From assembly GCA_902489515.1 (NCBI GenBank), contig CABUAL010000085.1, positions 1 through 7,589 on the forward strand: a stretch of DNA of 7,589 nt. The letters run 5' to 3'. Shown piece by piece: positions 1-5,432 of the stretch. This DNA comes from an uncultured Collinsella sp. Lineage in GTDB: Bacteria; Actinomycetota; Coriobacteriia; Coriobacteriales; Coriobacteriaceae. The translations under genes and the position numbers were made by a program. Numbering within the stretch: the first letter of the stretch is position 1; each line of letters starts with the position of its first letter. The notes beneath the pieces are model-generated. The model was not told the origin of the DNA and ran no database searches. It worked only from the letters and a program-made list of their open reading frames with translations.

Positions 1-885
1 GGCGTCGCGGCGCTCGACGAAAACCTGCTTTACGACGAGCTCGGCGTCAATGCCGAGTATCTCATCGACCACGCCTTCGGACGCGAGCCGACAACCATCG
101 CCGATATCCAAGCCTATCGCCCGCAAGCAACTTCGACCACCACAGGACAGGTGCTCTCGAAGGGCTATGCCTACGAGCAGGCCTACACCGTCTTGCGCGA
201 GATGGTCGACAACGCCGTGTTGGACTTGATCGATAAGCACGTGGTCTGCGACAGCATCTCGCTCTTTGTGGGCTACGCGAGCGAGCGCGCCGACATACGC
301 AGGCTTGATGCCAGCGGTACTGCACAATATGTGGACGGATGCGGACACCTGCGCTCGAGTACGTCGAGCATTGACGCCGAGCTCGTCGTAAAGCAGGTTT
401 TCGCCGCCGGCCCCGAGCTCGCGCCCCGTGCTCCCAAGCCCGTCCAGCGCGATGACGAACGGCGCCGCCTGGTGCGCGAAGCGCAGGCAATCGATGGCAT
501 CTTTGTGGGAGAGCATGGTGGCAAACCGCGTGGTGGCTATGCCGCGCTCTTTGCGCACTCCAACGCCTCGCGCAAGCTGCCCGAGCGTACCAATTCGTTT
601 AAGAAGATCATGGGCTATTTCGATGAGCTCTGGGCGCAGACTGTCGATCCCAAACGACCGGTCAAGCGCATCAACCTGGGCTTTAGCAATCTTGTGCCCG
701 AGGAATTTGCCACCATCGATCTGTTCAGCGATATCGAGGCCGATGAGCGCGAGCGCGACCTGGCGCGCGCCGTCCTGGCCGTGAAAGGCAAGTACGGCAA
801 GAACGCGCTCGTCAAGGGATTAAGCTTTACCGCCGGCGCCACCGCGCGCGAGCGCAACGATCAAGTTGGAGGACACCGTGCCTAA
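1..885 (+). CDS. Y-family DNA polymerase (DinB/UmuC type), C-terminal part, 5' end outside window
   Basis: The frame is open from the first base to the TAA at 883-885, giving 294 residues without a start, so the N-terminal catalytic palm (about 200 residues with the metal-binding acidic residues) lies outside the window. Y-family polymerases copy damaged DNA during translesion synthesis. Visible family signatures are the thumb stretch LIDHAFGREPTTIADI (about residues 21-36), the little-finger start GQVLSKGYAYEQA (about 49-61), the strand KRINLGFSN (222-230), the LFSD motif (241-244) that often precedes the tail in Gram-positive members, and the characteristic C-terminus GKNALVKGLSF...ATARERNDQVGGHRA (266-294). 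Between about residues 101 and 174 there is extra sequence compared with the family pattern as I remember it, inside the little-finger domain. The gene overlaps the downstream YolD-like gene by 8 bp, a pairing also known for Bacillus UvrX/YqjW-type polymerases. Family assignment is firm; the subfamily (Pol IV or UmuC-like) cannot be decided from this part. Confidence 0.93.
   Translation, partial: GVAALDENLLYDELGVNAEYLIDHAFGREPTTIADIQAYRPQATSTTTGQVLSKGYAYEQAYTVLREMVDNAVLDLIDKHVVCDSISLFVGYASERADIRRLDASGTAQYVDGCGHLRSSTSSIDAELVVKQVFAAGPELAPRAPKPVQRDDERRRLVREAQAIDGIFVGEHGGKPRGGYAALFAHSNASRKLPERTNSFKKIMGYFDELWAQTVDPKRPVKRINLGFSNLVPEEFATIDLFSDIEADERERDLARAVLAVKGKYGKNALVKGLSFTAGATARERNDQVGGHRA
868..872 (+). 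promoter_or_regulatory. Ribosome binding site that sets the YolD-like start
   Basis: GGAGG lies five bases before the GTG at 878-880, inside the last codons of the polymerase gene. The in-frame TTG at 866 overlaps this site and so cannot use it; the GTG is therefore the preferred start. Confidence 0.8.
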
Positions 886-1303
886 ACCCAAACAACAGCC
901 CATGCGCCCGCCGACCGCCTTCGAGCGCCTGGCGGACCCCGAGGGCAGACGCCGCGCAGCCGACCCCAACCTCACTGCCAACGGTGCCGTGCGCGCCAAC
1001 CGCGCCGCACAGTTTATGCCCTTTGCCGCCCTCACGGGATACTACGAACTCGTGCGCAAGCAGGAAATCACCGTCGAGCAAAAACGTGAGCTCACGGAAG
1101 AAAAAGCCCTCGAGCTTTCGCAAAAGCTCGAGGGCCTCAAACGCGGCGACTTGGTGCGCGTCACCTATTACGATACGTACGGCTATCGTAGCCGCACGGG
1201 CATTCTCGACGAAGCGTTACCCGCATTCAAGCTGCTCAAACTCAGGGATATCGCCATCAACTTCGACGATATCCAGGACATTGAGCTACGCGGACGAGCC
1301 TAG
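878..1303 (+). CDS. YolD-like family protein
   Basis: This 141-residue protein has a GTG start backed by GGAGG at 868-872 and overlaps the polymerase stop by 8 bp, so the two are probably translationally coupled. After a charged N-terminus rich in Pro and Arg it shows the YolD-like pattern: a RAAQFMPFAAL-GYYE segment (about residues 42-56, compare the W/MAPFAAL motif of the family), a helical Glu/Lys-rich stretch (EITVEQKRELTEEKALELSQ), then a small beta domain, GDLVRVTYYD...GYRSRTGILDE, ending in FDDIQDIELRG. YolD-like proteins are commonly encoded beside Y-family polymerases in Gram-positive bacteria and have been proposed to be UmuD-like partners; the biochemical role is not settled. The coding sequence contains a perfect 13-bp inverted repeat (1106-1135) that reads as a terminator for the opposing gene. 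The stop codon TAG overlaps the stop of the convergent surface-protein gene. Confidence 0.85.
   Translation: MPKPKQQPMRPPTAFERLADPEGRRRAADPNLTANGAVRANRAAQFMPFAALTGYYELVRKQEITVEQKRELTEEKALELSQKLEGLKRGDLVRVTYYDTYGYRSRTGILDEALPAFKLLKLRDIAINFDDIQDIELRGRA
1101..1135 (-). terminator. Intrinsic terminator of the surface-protein gene, inside the YolD-like CDS
   Basis: Read on the minus strand, a perfect 13-bp stem (arms 1123-1135 and 1106-1118, each containing GCTCGAGGGC or its complement) with a 4-base loop is followed by five T residues (complement of 1101-1105). This is the classic rho-independent layout. It lies about 165 bp past the stop of the surface-protein gene, and no such structure was seen between the two convergent genes, which overlap. 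On the plus strand the hairpin has no U-tract after it, so it should act mainly on minus-strand transcripts. Function is inferred from structure only. Confidence 0.72.
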
Positions 1304-3852
1304 CGACGAGAACGCTTGCGCAAGACGAGAGCAATGCCAAGCACTGCGGCAGCTGCAACCAGCAATCCCAAGACCAGCGTGAGGGTCGAGTCGCCAGCGC
1401 GAGGCAGCGAGCCGTCCTTCGGAGTCTTCTTAGCGGTCGTCGTGACGGTGGTCGTGGTGCTGCTCGACTGGTCGTTGCCACCCGTCTGGCTGCCGCCAGG
1501 CTGATCGCCGCCACCCGGCTGCGAAGGATCGGTGGGTTCCGTCGGATCCGGAGTACCGGGATCAACCGGATTCTCCGAATTCTCCTTGCGCTGGATCCAG
1601 ACCTGGCAACCATAGAACGGGTTGGCGGTACCAAGGCACAGACCCTGGTTGGTCACCGCAAAGGTGCGCAGACCATGGTTATACGGATCGTTAAAGCCAT
1701 TGGTCGTCAGCGTCGTAAAGTTCACGCCGTCCTCGGTCACATACATATCAAAGCCGCGCTCGGCATCGCGCAGGTAACACATGCACGTAAGGACACTCTG
1801 CAACTTCTTGAGGTTCTCCTCGCTCAGCAGCTTATCGAGCGCATCCTGAATATCGCTCGGCAGCTCGGTGCCATAGGCATCCTCGTACTGCTGCTTAAGG
1901 CTCTCATAGCTATCGAGCATGTCCTGATACTGGTCGGCAAAGGACTTGAAGTACGCGATCTCGCCATCGATCTTCTGGACATAAGCGGCGTCGTCCTCAA
2001 AGTCCTGGGACATCGTCGCGGCCTGATCGCAAAGACCGCCCGCGGCATCCTCCAGCGCATCGCTCAGATCGCCAAAGCCCTTAGCAACCTCGGTCTTCTC
2101 GTCATCGACATCGACGGCCTTGTTTGAATCATCAACCTCAGCAGCTTCGTTCGAATCATCGACCTCGACGGCCTCGTTTGAATCATCGTCCGCAAGCGTG
2201 TTCACGGGAACGATGGGGTCGTCAGGCGATTTCTTGTCGAGCAGGTGATTGAGCAGGTCCCTAAGGCGCTGAACCTGAGAGTCCCACTCCTCGGGCGTCA
2301 TATCGATAATGTCGCCATTGGAGAACTGGCCGATCGGCTCAAGCAGGCTCGCGGTATCAAAGGTACCGATATACAGCTTGCCGTCGAACTTCTGCATGCG
2401 CCAAATGTACTGGTTCTCGTTTCGGCCAAAGCCCGAAGTCAGGCCGGAAATACCGCCCTCGGGGAACATGTCGGTGCGATCGCCAACGACGAGCTCCATG
2501 TTCTCGTCCTTGTCCATGCGATAGATGTTAACCGACTGCTCAAGATTGGCATTCACAAACGAGCAGTCAACGCCACCCATGCTGCTCTTGCCGCCCTCTT
2601 CGGTGTTGGATTTGTTGAACAGGATGCGCTCGAGGGCAATCTCCTCGTCGTTGTATTCACCGATATAGAGGTAGTCGTTGTAGACGATGAGGTTGGCAGC
2701 GCCAGAACGGGTACGGGCAGGATCGATGCCAAAGCAGTACTTTGCACCGTCCGTCTTCTGATCGCCGACAATGGGAGTCCACGAATAGCTGCCGTCGGCA
2801 TTCTTGTCGCCACGGACCATGGCAAACGACTGCATGGAATTATCATCGGGAGCGTTCTCGGGCGTACCGGTGCAGATGGTCGCATAGAGATGGCCATTGT
2901 ACGAGACCATATCCCAAATGGCGCCGCCGTAGATGCTGTCCTGATAGCGAATCGCCGGATAGCCAAACAGCGTCTCCGAGTTGGCAATCTCGGTGAAGCT
3001 GTCCTGGCCCTTCGAGGGGTCAGACGACGTCAGGATTGTCGACACAAAATTACCGTTCGCGTCTTTACCCACATTACTGATGACGAGCTGGCCATCATGG
3101 ACGCACATGCCGCGGATACCGGTAGAAATGCCCTGCTTGTAGGCAGCACCGTAATCCTGCATGCTCGAAAGGCCCTGATAGACAACTTTGTACTCATCCG
3201 TCTTAGGATCGATCTCGTATACAGCAGGCAGGCCGCCTTTGCCGTCATTGGTCCTGACGCTGCCGCAGAAATAGAGCTTACCCTTATAGCTCACGGCATT
3301 GCGGAACAAAGGAGCGACGCCGTTGAGCGATTCAGAGAGTAGCAGCTTGGTCTCACCGGTCTTGGTATTGATCTTGACCAAGATGCCGCCGCTGTCCTTG
3401 TCGGCCGTGCCGTCCTCCTTCTGCTGTCCATAGAAGAAGGTACCGTTAAACATGGCCTCCAGCGTCAGGCGCATGGTTTCGACATCAAAGGAATCGCCCA
3501 GCGTGCTGTTCATGAGCGTCAGCGTGTTGCCCATCGCCGCATAGCAGGTGCCCACATAAAGCCAGTCACCATAGCTCGCAGCCGCCCAAGTGTAGCTCTG
3601 GCCGCGATCGCCTTCGTTGTTGGCCGTATTACCATCGGCGCCCGGAACGGCAACGGCACCGTTACCCTGGTAGTCGACGATGCCATCCGGCTGCGACGTT
3701 CCTACCGTAGGATGCGAGAGCTTCTCAAAGGAATACCCATTTCCCGCATTGTAGGTAACGGCACCCGATGCGTCTTCGGCGTGCGCCGGCAGCGGCGATA
3801 CCAAGATAGCGGCAAGCGCTGCCACCAAGCCAAGTGTTCCCACTCGTCTCAT
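1300..3852 (-). CDS. Secreted LPxxG-anchored surface protein with propeller-like repeats and a helical insert
   Basis: An 850-residue protein starting at the ATG at 3850-3852, supported by GGGGAGG at 3863-3869. Residues 1-25 form a signal peptide (MRR, hydrophobic core, predicted cut after AHA). Residues about 28-530 hold recurring short units of the form hydrophobic-Y-[KNGD]-G-x-LY, e.g. SYGDWLYVGT, SYKGKLYFCGS, SYNGHLYATI, VYNDYLYIGEY and KFDGKLYIGTF, which suggests a beta-propeller fold. Residues 556-582 are three 9-residue acidic repeats (DDSNEAVEV type), followed to about 695 by a Glu/Gln/Leu-rich, probably coiled-coil segment. Propeller-like sequence resumes (RGFDMYVTEDGVNF...GTANPFYGCQVW, about 695-754). 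A Pro/Gly/Ser/Thr linker (about 760-815) leads to LPRAG at 816-820 (nt 1393-1407), a hydrophobic helix and the tail RKRSRR, that is, a sortase-type wall anchor with Ala in place of the usual Thr. The ligand or substrate is unknown; adhesion or polysaccharide binding is possible but not shown. It converges on and overlaps the YolD-like gene by 4 bp. Confidence 0.85.
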   Translation of the reverse strand: MRRVGTLGLVAALAAILVSPLPAHAEDASGAVTYNAGNGYSFEKLSHPTVGTSQPDGIVDYQGNGAVAVPGADGNTANNEGDRGQSYTWAAASYGDWLYVGTCYAAMGNTLTLMNSTLGDSFDVETMRLTLEAMFNGTFFYGQQKEDGTADKDSGGILVKINTKTGETKLLLSESLNGVAPLFRNAVSYKGKLYFCGSVRTNDGKGGLPAVYEIDPKTDEYKVVYQGLSSMQDYGAAYKQGISTGIRGMCVHDGQLVISNVGKDANGNFVSTILTSSDPSKGQDSFTEIANSETLFGYPAIRYQDSIYGGAIWDMVSYNGHLYATICTGTPENAPDDNSMQSFAMVRGDKNADGSYSWTPIVGDQKTDGAKYCFGIDPARTRSGAANLIVYNDYLYIGEYNDEEIALERILFNKSNTEEGGKSSMGGVDCSFVNANLEQSVNIYRMDKDENMELVVGDRTDMFPEGGISGLTSGFGRNENQYIWRMQKFDGKLYIGTFDTASLLEPIGQFSNGDIIDMTPEEWDSQVQRLRDLLNHLLDKKSPDDPIVPVNTLADDDSNEAVEVDDSNEAAEVDDSNKAVDVDDEKTEVAKGFGDLSDALEDAAGGLCDQAATMSQDFEDDAAYVQKIDGEIAYFKSFADQYQDMLDSYESLKQQYEDAYGTELPSDIQDALDKLLSEENLKKLQSVLTCMCYLRDAERGFDMYVTEDGVNFTTLTTNGFNDPYNHGLRTFAVTNQGLCLGTANPFYGCQVWIQRKENSENPVDPGTPDPTEPTDPSQPGGGDQPGGSQTGGNDQSSSTTTTVTTTAKKTPKDGSLPRAGDSTLTLVLGLLVAAAAVLGIALVLRKRSRR
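2107..2187 (-). repeat. Three tandem 27-bp repeats encoding acidic 9-residue units
   Basis: Units at 2161-2187, 2134-2160 and 2107-2133 encode DDSNEAVEV, DDSNEAAEV and DDSNKAVDV; a partial fourth unit (DDEKTEV) follows. The units differ at several positions, mostly third bases or conservative changes, so they are a diverged in-frame expansion. They sit just before the helical segment of the surface protein and probably form a flexible acidic linker whose copy number could vary between strains. Confidence 0.9.
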
Positions 3853-4124
3853 AAGGTTATAGCCTCCCCTGTCCTAAAGCCCAGTTTTAGCATTCTTCAT
3901 TTCTGTCCACGGTTAATTGCAATCTGAGCACAGCAATAATCAGTGTATAAATATACACCTGTAATTTTTTGGACGGGTTCATAGATGCTCGATTGGTAGC
4001 GAATTCCGCGCAAACCGTCACCAAACTCCACTTTTGCCGCATCTAAAGGTTATTTTTGCGCAAATTTTTGGATGCCGATAGTCACAATGGGCAGGAGGCT
4101 GGTACCCACCGAAGAGGGCAACGC
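3853..4124. other. Intergenic region upstream of the surface-protein gene
   Basis: This 272-bp AT-richer stretch separates two minus-strand genes. It holds the ribosome binding site of the surface-protein gene (3863-3869), a perfect 7-2-7 inverted repeat (3943-3958) and a 10-bp palindrome TTTGCGCAAA at 4055-4064 flanked by T-runs. No convincing small gene was seen. No clear terminator for the upstream HMA gene and no unambiguous -35/-10 pair was found, so it is unclear whether the surface-protein gene has its own promoter here, although the length and composition favour it. Confidence 0.5.
3943..3958. promoter_or_regulatory. Candidate operator: perfect inverted repeat GTGTATAAATATACAC
   Basis: Two 7-base arms (GTGTATA and TATACAC) are separated by AA, about 90 bp before the start of the surface-protein gene. 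On the minus strand the element contains TATATT, close to a -10 hexamer, but no good -35 lies at the right distance. The shape suits a dimeric repressor overlapping a promoter. No regulator family is recognised. Confidence 0.4.
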
Positions 4125-4508
4125 CTACATTTTCATAACGTAATAGCCCGCACCCCTCACTGCCGTCTCGAGTGTGTCGCGATCAACCGGGCGCTTCGAG
4201 CGCACGCGTGCCGTGTGGTCCGCGTACGTTACCGTAGCCCACACGCCATCAAGCGCATTGAGGGCATTCGTCACATTCCGGGCGCAGCCGTCGCAACTCA
4301 TGCCGCCGATAAGGAGTTCCTCACGATAGGGGTAGTGGGACTCGTCGGTGTCTGCCACCACAACCTTTTTGGCCTTCTTGCCGCTCGCACCATCGCTGCA
4401 GCAACTCTTCCCGTGTGTCGAAGCGGCAATGCGACGCAGTCCAAAAAACATGCCGACGGCAATGACGGTCAGCACGATGAGATTCGCAGGGTTGAGCAAG
4501 TCACTCAT
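4125..4508 (-). CDS. Membrane-anchored heavy-metal-associated (HMA) domain protein, probable copper binding
   Basis: The 127-residue product begins with one predicted transmembrane helix (about residues 8-27, NPANLIVLTVIAVGMFFGL), then a short basic linker with a CC pair (C36, C37). The C-terminal HMA domain (about 64-127) carries GMSCDGC at 69-75, the metal-binding CxxC motif (C72, C75), followed by ARNVTNALNALDGV and a closing GAGYYV strand, as in CopZ and the N-terminal domains of copper ATPases. HMA domains bind soft metals, mostly Cu(I), and hand them to transporters. No P-type ATPase is present in the window. The start at 4508 is chosen over the upstream in-frame codon at 4529 because AAAGGGG at 4514-4520 is spaced five bases from it. 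A CsoR-type operator lies about 30 bp upstream, supporting copper control. Mercury or another soft metal remains possible. Confidence 0.82.
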   Translation of the reverse strand: MSDLLNPANLIVLTVIAVGMFFGLRRIAASTHGKSCCSDGASGKKAKKVVVADTDESHYPYREELLIGGMSCDGCARNVTNALNALDGVWATVTYADHTARVRSKRPVDRDTLETAVRGAGYYVMKM

Positions 4509-4513
4509 GCGTT

Positions 4514-4520
4514 CCCCTTT
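4514..4520 (-). promoter_or_regulatory. Ribosome binding site of the HMA protein gene
   Basis: The minus strand reads AAAGGGG followed by five bases and ATG (4506-4508). The alternative upstream start at 4529 would place this site inside the coding sequence (it would encode part of MLLKGER), so the shorter protein is preferred. Confidence 0.7.
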
Positions 4521-4536
4521 CAGTAGCACTATCTAG

Positions 4537-4553
4537 ATACCCCCATGGGGTGT
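4537..4553. promoter_or_regulatory. CsoR-type copper operator
   Basis: ATACCCC-CAT-GGGGTGT is a 7-3-7 inverted repeat with one mismatch. Its form, a G/C tract flanked by TA-type ends (TACCCC...GGGGT), matches the known operators of CsoR-family Cu(I)-sensing repressors. It lies 29 bp before the start of the HMA gene, where a bound repressor would block transcription. An overlapping perfect repeat, ATGGGG-TGT-CCCCAT (4545-4559), could extend the site or allow a second register. No csoR gene is in the window. Related sites for nickel/cobalt (RcnR-type) or persulfide (CstR) regulators look alike, but the HMA partner favours copper. Confidence 0.7.
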
Positions 4554-4615
4554 CCCCATCTTAACCCAAAATCATGTCCGTTCGGTCAATTAGTTTTCCT
4601 CTTCAAACTTTTTTG

Positions 4616-4643
4616 TTGACCATGGCTTACTTTCGTGTATAAG
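4616..4643 (+). promoter_or_regulatory. Sigma-70-type promoter of the DUF3793-flavodoxin operon
   Basis: TTGACC (4616-4621) and TATAAG (4638-4643) are separated by 16 bases, and each matches the consensus at five of six positions. Transcription would start near 4650, about 30 bases before the GTG of the DUF3793 gene. This is the best promoter seen in the window; its start region is covered by the DtxR-like palindrome. Confidence 0.7.
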
Positions 4644-4658
4644 TTTTCCTAGGCTAAC
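4643..4658. promoter_or_regulatory. Candidate DtxR/IdeR-like iron operator at the transcription start
   Basis: GTTTTCCTAGGCTAAC is an imperfect palindrome in which six of eight base pairs are symmetric (GTT..CCTAGG..AAC). Its right half, TAGGCTAAC (4650-4658), matches the core of the iron-responsive DtxR/IdeR box known from Actinobacteria, but the outer bases of the 19-bp box do not match well. It begins at the last base of the -10 hexamer, a typical place for repression. The link to iron is inferred and supported by the flavodoxin gene in the operon. Confidence 0.42.
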
Positions 4659-4681
4659 AGTTTAGATCCGTAAGGAGCGAC

Positions 4682-5386
4682 GTGACTCGAACCATAGACA
4701 TCCCAACGTTTCAGGCAGCAGTCGTGCGCAACTGCTCCCCCACGCTCGCGGGCATCAAGCCGTCATCGCTCTTTACCTATCCAGGCACCTACGCCCACGG
4801 GGACGGCTCGACCGCAACAGAAACCATCGCAGAACGCCGAGCACGCCTGCTCAACGTTATCGCCCAGTGCAACCGCGAGCTTGACCCGCTTGGCATCCAC
4901 CTGAGTGTTTTGGTCTGGCGGCCCTGCGGAGCGCTCGTGTACGTGTACCGAGCCAAAAGCCTCACCACCTATTTCGCGGACCCTCGCGCCAAAACGGCGC
5001 TCGCCTCGGAAGGCTACGACACGAGAGACCTTTCGACATGCCTTGTGCATTTGGCATCACGCATCACGCTCGCGAGTAATAACGTCGCGGAATGCGCCTG
5101 TAGCCAGACTCGATGCGCACTACCCCAGCAAGCTAGCTGCAGCAACGACTGCACCTGCGAGTTTCCGCACGAAATAGGCTACTTCCTAGGATATCCCTAC
5201 GACGACGTGCACGAGTTTATCGTCCAGCGCGGCGAGAACTATAAGGTCTTTGGGGCCTGGAAGGTCTACGCAAATGTCGAGCAGGCACTTGCGACGTTTG
5301 ATGCCTACCGCGCCTGCACCCAATACTTCACCTTTGTCTATCAGCAGGGCTACAGCTTGGCGCAACTTGCCCAGGCAACCCGATAG
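4682..5386 (+). CDS. DUF3793 family protein with a cysteine-rich segment
   Basis: A 234-residue soluble protein with a GTG start preceded by AAGGAG at 4672-4677. It carries the DUF3793 signatures: CSPTLAGIKPSSLFTY near the N-terminus (18-33), a hydrophobic stretch LGIHLSVLVWRPCGALVYVYR (about 70-90), the strongly conserved FPHEIGYFLGYPYDDV (161-176) and GAWKVY (191-196). No signal peptide or membrane helix is seen. The function of the family is not established; members are often found beside flavodoxin and metal-related genes in anaerobes. Just before FPHEIG there are six cysteines in 22 residues (C138, C140, C145, C153, C157, C159), which could bind a metal or cluster or form disulfides; I do not recall such a segment as a general feature of the family. 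A flavodoxin gene follows 46 bp later on the same strand with no terminator between, so the two are probably co-transcribed from the promoter at 4616-4643. Confidence 0.85.
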   Translation: MTRTIDIPTFQAAVVRNCSPTLAGIKPSSLFTYPGTYAHGDGSTATETIAERRARLLNVIAQCNRELDPLGIHLSVLVWRPCGALVYVYRAKSLTTYFADPRAKTALASEGYDTRDLSTCLVHLASRITLASNNVAECACSQTRCALPQQASCSNDCTCEFPHEIGYFLGYPYDDVHEFIVQRGENYKVFGAWKVYANVEQALATFDAYRACTQYFTFVYQQGYSLAQLAQATR

Positions 5387-5432
5387 AACATAGAAGCCGT
5401 GGCAACCTGCCGCACAACTGAAAGGACTCAAC

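Noticed and set aside
866..880. TTG at 866 as the start of the YolD-like protein
   Set aside because: It overlaps the GGAGG that is ideally placed for the GTG at 878, and it has no ribosome binding site of its own.
2107..2187. The tandem repeats as a possible CRISPR array
   Set aside because: The units are directly adjacent without spacers and encode an in-frame amino acid repeat.
1675..3342. Long plus-strand open frames (1675-2127 and 2245-3342) opposite the surface-protein gene
   Set aside because: They are antisense shadows of a gene with a clear signal peptide, domain structure and wall anchor; the translations show no family pattern, and G+C-rich third positions create such open frames.
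4039..4075. GCATC...GATGC pair around TTTTTGCGCAAATTTTT as a terminator for the HMA gene
   Set aside because: The arms are only 5 bp, 27 bases apart, and not centred on the inner palindrome; there is no stable G/C stem followed by a T-tract. The 10-bp TTTGCGCAAA palindrome alone is too weak to interpret.
4509..4529. Upstream start at 4529 for the HMA protein
   Set aside because: It would translate the ribosome binding site AAAGGGG; the ATG at 4508 has the proper spacing.
4558..4589. Minus-strand promoter for the HMA gene with -35 TTGACC (4584-4589) and a -10 near TTAAGAT
   Set aside because: The -35 is good, but candidate -10 hexamers are either poor or at 18-20 bp spacing, so I did not list it, although a promoter in this area is likely.
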